From Porphyrobacter sp. (lineage in GTDB: Bacteria > Pseudomonadota > Alphaproteobacteria > Sphingomonadales > Sphingomonadaceae), in assembly GCA_016125555.1 (NCBI GenBank), contig WGLN01000008.1, positions 62,001 to 126,000 on the forward strand: a DNA stretch of 64,000 nt, in the 5' to 3' direction. The notes beneath the pieces were generated by a model. The model searched no databases and was not told the DNA's origin. It saw only the letters and a program-made list of their open reading frames with translations. The position numbers were made by a program, and so were the translations under genes. Shown one piece after another: positions 45,126 to 52,862 of this stretch. The first letter of the stretch is position 1. Every line of letters begins with the position of its first letter.

Positions 45126-45742
45126 CGCCCCGTCCCTTCCGCTTCAAGCCGCGCGATCAACGCCCCGATCTCCGCGACCGCAAGATCGTGATCGCGCAGC
45201 AGGTCGCCGATGTCGTCGATCCGCGCCATCTCGCCGTCGTCGCGCATGATCGAGCAGATTACCGCCGCTTCACCCGCGCCCGCCAATCGCGCGAGGTCGA
45301 TCGAAGCCTCGCAGGCCGAGGGACGTTCGCGCACGCCGCCTTCTCGGGCGATCAGCGGGAAGACGTGGCCGGGCGAGTGGATGTCCGCCGGCCCCGCGCC
45401 ATCGGCAATAGCGACGCGCACCGTGTGGGCGCGGTCGGCGGCGGAGATGCCGGTCGACACGCCGTGGGCCGCCTCGATCGAGCGCGCGAAGGGGCGCCCG
45501 GTCTGGCGCTCCGTACCGGGATTGACGAGGGTGAGGCCGAGCCGCGCGGCGCGCTGCGGCGTGACCGCGAGACAGATCAGCCCGCGCCCGTGCGTCGCCA
45601 TGAAGTTGATCGCCTCGGGCGTCACCGCCTGCGCCGCACACATCAGGTCGATGTCCCCGCCGCGCAGCCGGTCGCCGGAAATCACCACGATCCGCCCCGC
45701 AGCGATTGCCGCGAGCGCAGCGTCGAGCCCGCGGGCGGTCAC
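45122..45742 (-). CDS. Degenerate RibB-like protein (DHBP synthase paralogue)
   Basis: A 206-residue protein homologous over its full length to 3,4-dihydroxy-2-butanone 4-phosphate synthase: EAAHGVSTGISAADR (90-104), ADGAGPADIHSPGHVFPL (113-130) and the DDGEMAR end (168-174) are well preserved. The acidic RENEGD loop is replaced by RGGDID (27-32) and the HTEA metal site by ACEA (143-146), so both metal ligands, Glu and His, are gone. Normal synthase activity is therefore unlikely. Starts with GTG overlapping the FMN reductase stop. Possibly a substrate-binding or regulatory derivative tied to flavin supply. Confidence 0.78.
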   Translation of the reverse strand: MTARGLDAALAAIAAGRIVVISGDRLRGGDIDLMCAAQAVTPEAINFMATHGRGLICLAVTPQRAARLGLTLVNPGTERQTGRPFARSIEAAHGVSTGISAADRAHTVRVAIADGAGPADIHSPGHVFPLIAREGGVRERPSACEASIDLARLAGAGEAAVICSIMRDDGEMARIDDIGDLLRDHDLAVAEIGALIARLEAEGTGR

Positions 45743-46311
45743 GCGCGGCTCCTACCGGCGGCGAAACTGCGCGCGCCGAGCACCACCTGCCGGCCGACCA
45801 GTTCGAGCTGGCCGCGCGCGCGTTCGTCGAGGCATTCGCCATCGGGCGAGAACAGGCCCTGGTAGGTGCGGATCGTCGCTCCCATCGGGGTCGGCCAGCC
45901 GCGCAGCGCATGGGTGATCGCGCGCATGGTGAGCAGCGTCGACATCGAGGCCTGGTCGCCGAAGGCGGTGGCTATGAGGCCGACCGCGCGCCCGTCGAGA
46001 TAGGGCCGCGCGTCGCGCGCGAGGTCTTCGAGGTAGTCGAGCGCGTTCTTGACCACGCCGGAGATGGTGCCGTGATAGCCGGGTGCCGCGACCAGCAGGC
46101 CATCGGCGGCGCGCACCGCCGCGACCATTTCCGCCCCGTGCGAGGCATCGTGGCCGGGGCCGCGATAATGGGGCAGGGCGGTCAGATAGTCGCCGCCGAA
46201 CACCTCCACCTCGGCCCCTTCGCCGGCGGCGATCGCGGCGGCGAGGCGCAGCGCCTGTTCGGTCGAGCTGCCCGGATTGACCGTGCCGCCAAGGGCCACG
46301 ATGCGCGTCAT
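45739..46311 (-). CDS. NAD(P)H-dependent FMN reductase
   Basis: A 190-residue flavodoxin-fold protein of the SsuE/MsuE-type FMN reductase family. The phosphate loop is ALGGTVNPGSSTEQALR (residues 6-22) and PGYHGTISGVVKNALDYL (about 78-95) is the flavin-contact motif. It should supply FMNH2 to a two-component monooxygenase, here most likely the SsuD-like protein at 56763, and so corresponds functionally to SmoA. Overlaps GlpD by ATGA and the RibB-like gene by GTGA. Confidence 0.82.
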   Translation of the reverse strand: MTRIVALGGTVNPGSSTEQALRLAAAIAAGEGAEVEVFGGDYLTALPHYRGPGHDASHGAEMVAAVRAADGLLVAAPGYHGTISGVVKNALDYLEDLARDARPYLDGRAVGLIATAFGDQASMSTLLTMRAITHALRGWPTPMGATIRTYQGLFSPDGECLDERARGQLELVGRQVVLGARSFAAGRSRA

Positions 46312-47801
46312 TGCTGCGATGTCCTTTCGTCGAGATAGGCGGCGAGCCGCGCGACCTGTTCGCCCGTGAAGCGCAGACCGAGCTTGGAACGCCGCCACAG
46401 GATGTCCTCGGCGGTGCGCGCCCATTCGCGTGCGACGAGGTAATCGACCTCGGCCGCGGTGAGGCCATGGCCGAAGTCTTCGCCGAGATCCTCGGGCTTG
46501 CGCGCATCGCCGAGGAACTGCGCGGCGAGGGTGCCGTAGTGGCGCACCAGCCGCTCGGTCTCCTGCGGGGCGAGGAAGGGATAGCGTTCGCCGAGCGCGC
46601 GCATCTGCGCCGGGGCTTCCTCCCGGCCGAAATCGCCGCCGGGCAACGCAGCCGTGCCGGTCCAGTCGGCGCCCTCCAGCACCGGCAGGAAGGGCGCGAG
46701 CTTCTCCATCGCCTCGGCGGCGAGGTGGCGATAGGTGGTGATCTTGCCGCCGAACACCGAGAGCAGCGGCGCGGTGCCATCCTCGCCCCCGTCGCGTTCG
46801 AAGCGATAGCCGCGGGTCGCCGCTTCGGGCTTGCCCGAACCATCGTCGACCAGCGGGCGCACGCCCGAATAGGTCCACACCACGTCTTGGGGGGTCACGG
46901 GCCTGCGGAAATATTCGGAGGCGCCTTCGCACAGATAGGCGATTTCCTCCGGACTGGCGCGCACCGCGTCGAGGCCGGCGTGGTGATCGACATCGGTGGT
47001 GCCGATCAGCGTGAAATCGCCTTCGTAAGGGATGGCGAAGAAGATCCGCCCGTCGGGAAGCTGGAAAAAATAGGCGAAGGGATGATCGAACAGCTTCCTC
47101 ACCACGATATGCGAGCCGCGCACCAGCCGCATCTTCTGGCGCGTCGGTTCGCCCGCCCGGGCCAGCAGGTCGAGCACCCGCGGTCCCGCGGCGTTGACCA
47201 CCGCGCGCGCGGCGAAGCTCTCTTGCCCCGCGGTGATGCGCCACAGATTGCCCTCGCGCGCGAGGCCGGTCACTTCGCAGCGGGTCCGTACCTCGGCGCC
47301 CCGGTCGGCGGCGTCGCGGGCGTTGAGGACCACGAGGCGCGCATCGTCCACCCAGCCATCCGAATAGGCGAAGGCGCGGGTGTATTCGGGCTTGAGCGGC
47401 ACACCCGCAGGGTGGTGCGCGAGATCGACGCCTTGCGCTGCGGGCAGGCGTTTGCGCCCGCCGATGTGGTCGTAGAGGAACAGCCCCAGGCGCAGCAGCC
47501 AGCGTGGGCGCAGCCCCGCGCGGTGCGGCAGGATGAAGCGCAGTGGCCAGATGATGTGCGGCGCGATGCCCCACAGCACCTCGCGCTCGGACAGCGCCTC
47601 GCGCACCAGTGCGAATTCGTAATGTTCGAGATAGCGCAGCCCGCCGTGGATCAGCTTGGTCGAATTGGACGAGGTGCCTGTCGCGAGGTCGCCGCGCTCG
47701 AGCAGCAGCACCCGCGCACCGCGCCCCGCTGCATCGCGCGCGATCCCCGCGCCGTTGACACCGCCGCCGATCACCGCGAGATCGAAGGGCGCGGCGCTCA
47801 C
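46308..47801 (-). CDS. glpD: Aerobic glycerol-3-phosphate dehydrogenase
   Basis: A 497-residue FAD-dependent membrane-associated enzyme that oxidises glycerol 3-phosphate to dihydroxyacetone phosphate and reduces quinone. The FAD motif is GGGVNGAGIARDAAGRG (about 11-27), TSSNSTKLIHGGLRYLE and SGVRPLVDD are family signatures, and the C-terminal DAO_C domain is complete. It starts at GTG overlapping the YeiH stop and ends overlapping the FMN reductase start. Placed here it would use glycerol freed from sulfoquinovosyl glycerol; a glycerol kinase is not in the window. Confidence 0.9.
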   Translation of the reverse strand: MSAAPFDLAVIGGGVNGAGIARDAAGRGARVLLLERGDLATGTSSNSTKLIHGGLRYLEHYEFALVREALSEREVLWGIAPHIIWPLRFILPHRAGLRPRWLLRLGLFLYDHIGGRKRLPAAQGVDLAHHPAGVPLKPEYTRAFAYSDGWVDDARLVVLNARDAADRGAEVRTRCEVTGLAREGNLWRITAGQESFAARAVVNAAGPRVLDLLARAGEPTRQKMRLVRGSHIVVRKLFDHPFAYFFQLPDGRIFFAIPYEGDFTLIGTTDVDHHAGLDAVRASPEEIAYLCEGASEYFRRPVTPQDVVWTYSGVRPLVDDGSGKPEAATRGYRFERDGGEDGTAPLLSVFGGKITTYRHLAAEAMEKLAPFLPVLEGADWTGTAALPGGDFGREEAPAQMRALGERYPFLAPQETERLVRHYGTLAAQFLGDARKPEDLGEDFGHGLTAAEVDYLVAREWARTAEDILWRRSKLGLRFTGEQVARLAAYLDERTSQQ

Positions 47802-48898
47802 AGCATCGCCTGTGCGAAGGCGAGGGCCGTGCCGAGCGAGGCGAGGGTCGCCGCCAGCACCGGCAGCACCGCGCGCCAGCCGAGGCCGAGCAGCAGGTCG
47901 GTGCGGGTGCGCATCGCAGTCGCGGTCACCGCCAGCAGCAGCAGGGCCTTGGACGCGGTCAGCGCATGGGCGGCGATGGTGGGCGGGAGCGACACCAGCG
48001 AATTGAGCCCGACCATCGCCAGAAAGGCAAGGATGAAACCCGGCAGCATCGGCACCCGCGCGGCGTTGGCCGACTTCGCCACCGGGTCGGCGCGGGCAAT
48101 CCACAAGGCGGCGAGCGTCACCAGCGGGGCGAGCAGCGCGACGCGGGTGAGCTTGACGACCGTGGCCTGCGCTCCCGCGAGGTCCGAAACCGCGAAGCCG
48201 GCGCCGATCGCCTGCGCGACGTCGTGCACCGAGGCCCCCACCAGAAACCCCGCCTGCGCGTCGCTGAAGGCGAGCATCCTCGCGAGCGGCGGATAGGTGA
48301 TGAGCGCAATCGCGGAGGCCGCGGCGAGGATGACCAGAGTCAGGGTGAACTGCGCCTGTTCGATCCGCTCGCGCCCGATCACGCCATAAAGCGCGAGCGC
48401 GGCGGAGGCGCCGCAGATCGCGGTTGCGCCGCCCGCCAGCAGGCCGACCGCGGGGCTCTGCCCGGTGAGCCTTGCGGCGAGCATCGCGGCGGCGAAGGCC
48501 GCGGTCATCACCAGCCCGAGCCCGACGAAAGGCACCACCCCCATCGCGCCGACCTGCATCACCGTGACTTGCAGCCCGAGCAGCACGATCCCGGCCCTCA
48601 GGCCGTGACGCGACACCCAGTCGAGGCCCTGGTGCGAGCGCGGATCGGCGGCCGCGAAATTGAGCGCGAGGCCGAGCAGCAGTCCTGCAAGGATGATCGG
48701 CACGCCGTAGTTCTGGCTGAGCCACCCCGCCGCCGCCCCGGCGATGGCGCTGAGCGCGAGGCCCGGCACCAGCTGCGACAGCGGGCGCCGGGCGGCGGGT
48801 GCAGGAGCGGTGCTTTCGGCGAGCGCGATCTCGCCGAACAGGTCGCCGGCGTGGGCATCGAACCCCGGGGCGTCGAAATCGGGCCGCCGCCGTGTCAT
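47798..48898 (-). CDS. YeiH-family putative sulfate/sulfite exporter
   Basis: A 366-residue membrane protein of the UPF0324/YeiH family (PF03601), with about nine or ten helices after a ~35-residue hydrophilic N-terminus. GGATAICGASAALALYGV and VGASVHDVAQAIGAG are the characteristic conserved loops. Members are annotated as possible sulfate exporters because they lie near sulfonate and sulfite genes; transport has not been firmly established. Its position upstream of glpD, FMN reductase and sorAB supports removing sulfite or sulfate made by desulfonation. Confidence 0.82.
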   Translation of the reverse strand: MTRRRPDFDAPGFDAHAGDLFGEIALAESTAPAPAARRPLSQLVPGLALSAIAGAAAGWLSQNYGVPIILAGLLLGLALNFAAADPRSHQGLDWVSRHGLRAGIVLLGLQVTVMQVGAMGVVPFVGLGLVMTAAFAAAMLAARLTGQSPAVGLLAGGATAICGASAALALYGVIGRERIEQAQFTLTLVILAAASAIALITYPPLARMLAFSDAQAGFLVGASVHDVAQAIGAGFAVSDLAGAQATVVKLTRVALLAPLVTLAALWIARADPVAKSANAARVPMLPGFILAFLAMVGLNSLVSLPPTIAAHALTASKALLLLAVTATAMRTRTDLLLGLGWRAVLPVLAATLASLGTALAFAQAML

Positions 48899-49019
48899 TG
48901 TTCCCTCGCCTCGCTCATCGCTCGCCCGAAATCCTCGCGTGGATCGTTTTGTGTCTTACGGTGTCACAAGCCTATCGCGCCCGCCGCGCCGATGCAACCG
49001 CGCGCAGGGTGAGGGGAGG

Positions 49020-50288
49020 TCAGGCTGCCGCGACCCCGAGTGCGCCCGCGTCGCGGCGGATCGTCGGGATCAGCCACTGGAACCACGCCAGCGCCAAAAG
49101 ATAGGAGGCGGCGGCAAAGACGAACAGCGGCACGAAGCCCAGTCCGGCGTCGAGCACCCGCCCGGTGACGAGGCTGATCGCCACCCCGCCCATGTTGCCC
49201 ATGAAGGCGCCGAAGGCGGTCACCCGCCCGACCTTGGCATTGGGCACCACGTCGGTGATCGTCGAGAAGATCGACAGCGAGAAGCCCTGGTGCCCGGCCA
49301 TCACCACCCCGATCATTACCGCCACCGGCCAGAAGGCATCGAGCTCCAGCACCAGCGGCAGCGGGGCGACCAGCAGCGCGGAGACCAGCATCACCCCCTT
49401 GCGCACGCGGTTGACGCTCCACCCGCGTTCGAGCAGCCGGGTCGATGCCCAGCCGGCCAGCAGCGCGCCAAGCCCCGACCCGGCGAAGGCGATGGCGAGC
49501 GGCACCGCCAGTTCAAGCGTCGAAAGGCCGAATTCCTTACGGTAGTAATCCGCCAGCCAGAAATTGATGAACCACCAGGTCATGTCGGAGAGCGCCTTGG
49601 CCCCGACGATGCCCCATGTCGCGCGGTTGGCGAGCATCGGGCCATAGCTGTCGGCAGCGATCGCCTCGCCCTCGGCGGGCTGCGTCCTGGTGCGTTCGCG
49701 CAGTTGCGACAGGCCGCGGGCCAGCCACATCCACGCCGCCAGCGCGGCGAAGCCGCCGATCCCGCCCGCCACCAGCGCCCCGCGCCATCCGACCGCCACC
49801 GCGAGCGCGGGGATGACGAAAGGCATGGCGATGGTTCCCGCACCCGCCAGCAGGGTCGCGAAGCCGAAGGCGAAGCTGCGCTTGTCGGGCGGAAACAGCG
49901 TGGCGACGGTCTTGATGGTGAGAGGCGTCTGCACCGCCTCGGTCACGCCGAGGCCGATTCGCGCGGCGACGACCTGCGCGGTGGTCATCGCCCAGCCGTG
50001 GGCCATTGCCGCAAGGCTCCATGCCGAGGCGCCCGCGATCATCGCGCGGTGCACCCCAAGCCGGTCGACCAGCCAGCCGGTGAACAGGAAGGCGAAGGCG
50101 GCGGAAAACTGGGTGACGGCGGCAAGATCGCCGAAGTCGCTGTCGCTCCAGCCGAAATCCGCCATCATGTCGGGCTTGAGGATCGCGATGATCGGGCGGT
50201 CCATCGCGTTGAACACCCCCGCGATGCACAGCACGACGAACAGCGACCAGCGCAGACGGGTGGACAGGGGCGGGGAATGTTCGGCCAT
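49020..50288 (-). CDS. MFS transporter, probable sugar-acid/sulfosugar permease
   Basis: A 422-residue major facilitator with 12 predicted helices and a long central cytosolic loop (about 195-225). The start NAMDRPIIAILKPDMMADFGWSDSDFG resembles the ExuT/anion:cation symporter family, whose members carry hexuronates and other acidic sugars. GWLVDRLGVHRAM is the MFS motif A loop. Preceded by AGGAGG six bases upstream. In this locus it is the natural candidate for inner-membrane uptake of sulfoquinovose or its glyceride, a role filled by an ABC importer in Agrobacterium. Confidence 0.82.
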   Translation of the reverse strand: MAEHSPPLSTRLRWSLFVVLCIAGVFNAMDRPIIAILKPDMMADFGWSDSDFGDLAAVTQFSAAFAFLFTGWLVDRLGVHRAMIAGASAWSLAAMAHGWAMTTAQVVAARIGLGVTEAVQTPLTIKTVATLFPPDKRSFAFGFATLLAGAGTIAMPFVIPALAVAVGWRGALVAGGIGGFAALAAWMWLARGLSQLRERTRTQPAEGEAIAADSYGPMLANRATWGIVGAKALSDMTWWFINFWLADYYRKEFGLSTLELAVPLAIAFAGSGLGALLAGWASTRLLERGWSVNRVRKGVMLVSALLVAPLPLVLELDAFWPVAVMIGVVMAGHQGFSLSIFSTITDVVPNAKVGRVTAFGAFMGNMGGVAISLVTGRVLDAGLGFVPLFVFAAASYLLALAWFQWLIPTIRRDAGALGVAAA

Positions 50289-50342
50289 CGCGGCCTCCTG
50301 TTGAGCGAAATGGGGCGCGGCGCAAGGCTGCCCGGACAGGCG

Positions 50343-50372
50343 AGGGGCCGCCGGATCGCTCCGACGGCCCCT
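50343..50372 (-). other. Strong hairpin between receptor and permease genes
   Basis: AGGGGCCG and CGGCCCCT plus a five-base inner stem (one G-U pair) and a GCGA loop on the minus strand form a 13-base-pair hairpin 29 bases after the receptor stop. No T-tract follows, so it is more likely an mRNA-stabilising or partially terminating element that would leave the receptor transcript more abundant than the downstream genes. Confidence 0.6.
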
Positions 50373-50401
50373 GCCGCGGTGTCACGGGCGGGGGGTGCCC
50401 A

Positions 50402-52711
50402 TCACATCCGGGCGCGCAGGCTGATGCCGAAATAGCGATCGGCATCGCGCGGAATTTGCAGCCGCTGGCCGTTCGACACGTTGAGCAGCACGTAGCTTTC
50501 ATCGGTGATGTTGCGGAGGTGGAAGGTCACGCGGTAGCGGTCCTCCGCGTCCGAGAGGCCGATCGAGGCGTTCCAGATGCCGTAGGGGTCGATGGCCCCC
50601 TGCTCGCCGAGGTCGGAGAACTGGCTGCTGGTGTGGCGGTAATCGGTGTTGAGGTAGAGCTTCAGGCTGCCGAGATCGGCGGTGTAATCGCCCCCGATCG
50701 TGTAGACGAACTCGGGCGCGAGCGGCAGCTTGGTGCCGTTGCGCGCGTCGGGCGCGTTGGTCAGCGGGTTGGGGTTGAACTCCTTGACCCGTGCATCGGC
50801 ATAGGCGCCGCTGGCGCGCAGGTTGAGCCCCTCGATCGGCGCGACCACGAGGTCGGCCTCGAAGCCCTCGCTCTTGACCGTCCCGGCATTGGTGAGGTTC
50901 GAGACCACCGCCCCGTTGAGCAGCACGAAGTTGTTGGCCTGGAACCCGTCATACTCGACCGTGAAGGCGGCGAGGTTGAGCTGCACGCGGCGGTCCCAGA
51001 ACTGCGACTTGATGCCGACCTCGAAGGCGTCGGACAGCTCCTCGTCGATCGGCACCGCGTTGGTGGGCGCGGTGTGGTTGAAGAAGACGTTGAAGGCCGG
51101 ACCCTTGTAGCCGCGGGTGTAGCTGCCGTAGAGCATCACGTCGTCGGTCGGCTCGAACTGCAGCGCGGCGCGGCCCGAGAGGTTGCCGTTGGTGGTCGAA
51201 CCCGCCGAGGTGTTGGTGCCGTTGCCGCCGCTGGCGATGGTGCCGCCTGCCGGGTTGCCCGACACGCCCGGACCGGTCGCCGGCGAGCCGTCGAAGGCGT
51301 TGACCCCGGGCGCGCGGATGTGGGTGTAGGACAGGTCGTCCCAGGTGTAGCGCAGCCCCCCGGTGAGCGACAGCTGATCGGTGAAGCGATAGGTCGCCTG
51401 TCCGAACACCGCGAGGTTCTTCGAGGTCACGTCGCTGAACGAGGTGGCGGTCGGAAACAGCGTGTTGACCGTGTCGGCGAGGTTGCAGGGCTGGCCGCCG
51501 GTCACCGGATCGACCGGCAGGGTCGAACTCGCGCAGGTGATGTCGCGGCGGGTGAAGACCTGGCTGTTGTCCGATTGCCACGCGAAGGCGCCGACCTGAT
51601 AGAAGAACGGCTTGGTCTGGTCCGAGGCGATGCGGGTCTCGATCGAATATTGCTCGGTGCGGACCACCCCGTCATCGTGGAGCTGGGCGGTGCCGACCAG
51701 CGCACGGGGGAGGAAGTCGCCTTCGCGAATTTCGCGGTTCCACCAGTTGCGATAGCCGAGGATGACGCTGAGCGTGTGCGTGTCGCCGAGTGCGAAATTG
51801 CCCGAGCCGGTGACGCTCCACTGCTTGTCGCGCGTTTCGGTCACGAGGTTGTGGTTGACGAAACGCTGGTCTGCCCCTTGCGCCGAGCCGCCGGGCAGGC
51901 CGAGCTCGGCGTCGAGCACCGCGCCCCGGCTCACGCCGGTCACGTCGGCGCAGCAATCGTCGTTGGCCTTGAAGTAATCGGCGATCAGGCGCAGGTCGGT
52001 GCTGCCGTCATCATAGTCGATGATGCCGCGCGCCCCGTAGTGCTCGTAGCCGTTGACCTGGCGATCCGTGCCGCCGTTGATGTTGGTGATGTTGCCGTCG
52101 AAGCTGCCGTAGAAGCCGGTGACGCGCGCGGTGAGGTTCTCGGCGAGCGGTCCGGCAATCGAGCCGCGCAGGCGCCATTCGTCGCCCTCGAACCAGTCGG
52201 CGCGGGCCTCGGCCTCGAAGGTGTCGCTGCCGCCCTTGGAGACGATGTTGACCAGACCTGCCGAGGCGTTCCGGCCGAACAGCGTGCCCTGCGGCCCGCG
52301 CAGCACCTCGAGCCGCTGGATGTCGACGAGGTCCATGAAGGCCTGGCCCGAGCGCGACAGCACGACGCCGTCGACAACGGTGGACACAGAAGGTTCTGCG
52401 GCGATCGAGAAGGTGATCGTTCCCACGCCGCGCATCACGATCGCGCTGTTGGCGCTGGTGGTGCCCTTGCGGAAGGTCACGGAAGGAACGACGGTCGCGA
52501 CGTTCTCGAGGTTGTAAACCACCGCCTGATCGAGCCGGTCGCCCGAAACCGCGGTGATCGCGATCGGCACGTCCTGCACATTTTCCTCGACCTTTTGGGC
52601 AGTTACGATGATTTCCTCGACCTGCGCGAACGCCGGTGCGGCCTGCATCAGCGCGAGCGTGCTGGCCGAGAGGGCCAGCGCACGAAGCGCAACTCGGGTG
52701 GTGGCTGACAT
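50402..52711 (-). CDS. TonB-dependent outer-membrane receptor
   Basis: A 769-residue receptor: signal peptide (to about residue 30, ending APAFAQ), TonB box-like EEIIVTAQK at 32-40, plug domain with LEVLRGPQGTLFGRNASAG, and a 22-strand barrel ending in RYFGISLRARM (terminal Met in place of the usual Phe). I use the ATG at 52709-52711, which has GGGGAG upstream and gives a good signal peptide; an earlier ATG at 52768 does not. Divergent from the sulfoquinovosidase gene, so its ligand is probably sulfoquinovosyl glycerol or a related glycoside. Energised by TonB-ExbBD at 35-38 kb or elsewhere. Confidence 0.9.
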   Translation of the reverse strand: MSATTRVALRALALSASTLALMQAAPAFAQVEEIIVTAQKVEENVQDVPIAITAVSGDRLDQAVVYNLENVATVVPSVTFRKGTTSANSAIVMRGVGTITFSIAAEPSVSTVVDGVVLSRSGQAFMDLVDIQRLEVLRGPQGTLFGRNASAGLVNIVSKGGSDTFEAEARADWFEGDEWRLRGSIAGPLAENLTARVTGFYGSFDGNITNINGGTDRQVNGYEHYGARGIIDYDDGSTDLRLIADYFKANDDCCADVTGVSRGAVLDAELGLPGGSAQGADQRFVNHNLVTETRDKQWSVTGSGNFALGDTHTLSVILGYRNWWNREIREGDFLPRALVGTAQLHDDGVVRTEQYSIETRIASDQTKPFFYQVGAFAWQSDNSQVFTRRDITCASSTLPVDPVTGGQPCNLADTVNTLFPTATSFSDVTSKNLAVFGQATYRFTDQLSLTGGLRYTWDDLSYTHIRAPGVNAFDGSPATGPGVSGNPAGGTIASGGNGTNTSAGSTTNGNLSGRAALQFEPTDDVMLYGSYTRGYKGPAFNVFFNHTAPTNAVPIDEELSDAFEVGIKSQFWDRRVQLNLAAFTVEYDGFQANNFVLLNGAVVSNLTNAGTVKSEGFEADLVVAPIEGLNLRASGAYADARVKEFNPNPLTNAPDARNGTKLPLAPEFVYTIGGDYTADLGSLKLYLNTDYRHTSSQFSDLGEQGAIDPYGIWNASIGLSDAEDRYRVTFHLRNITDESYVLLNVSNGQRLQIPRDADRYFGISLRARM

Positions 52712-52817
52712 GGTGCTTCTCTCCCCTGCGATACGATCGGCTCGTTTCAAGGGGCGCTTGCGTTCCATGCCCCCGCGGTCGATCTTTCGGCGTTCGGGTT
52801 GCGCTTTCCGCCGCTAT

Positions 52818-52847
52818 CTGTCAAGCGGTGTCAGAACACTCGGACAG
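52818..52847. promoter_or_regulatory. Candidate LacI-type operator in the divergent promoter
   Basis: The 151-base divergent region contains CTGTC-N20-GACAG (52818-52847) enclosing GTGT-CAGA-ACAC (52828-52839), and TGTCA occurs twice ten bases apart. TTGACA on the minus strand (52819-52824) may be the -35 of the receptor promoter, although the -10 is poor. A LacI-family regulator is encoded 2 kb downstream. Binding is inferred, not shown. Confidence 0.45.
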
Positions 52848-52862
52848 GGGATTGTTGCATAA

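Noticed and set aside
52819-52824. TTGACA (minus strand) as a confident -35 box of the receptor promoter
   Set aside because: The matching -10 region at 17 bases (CAACCC) is poor, so I list it only as a possibility.
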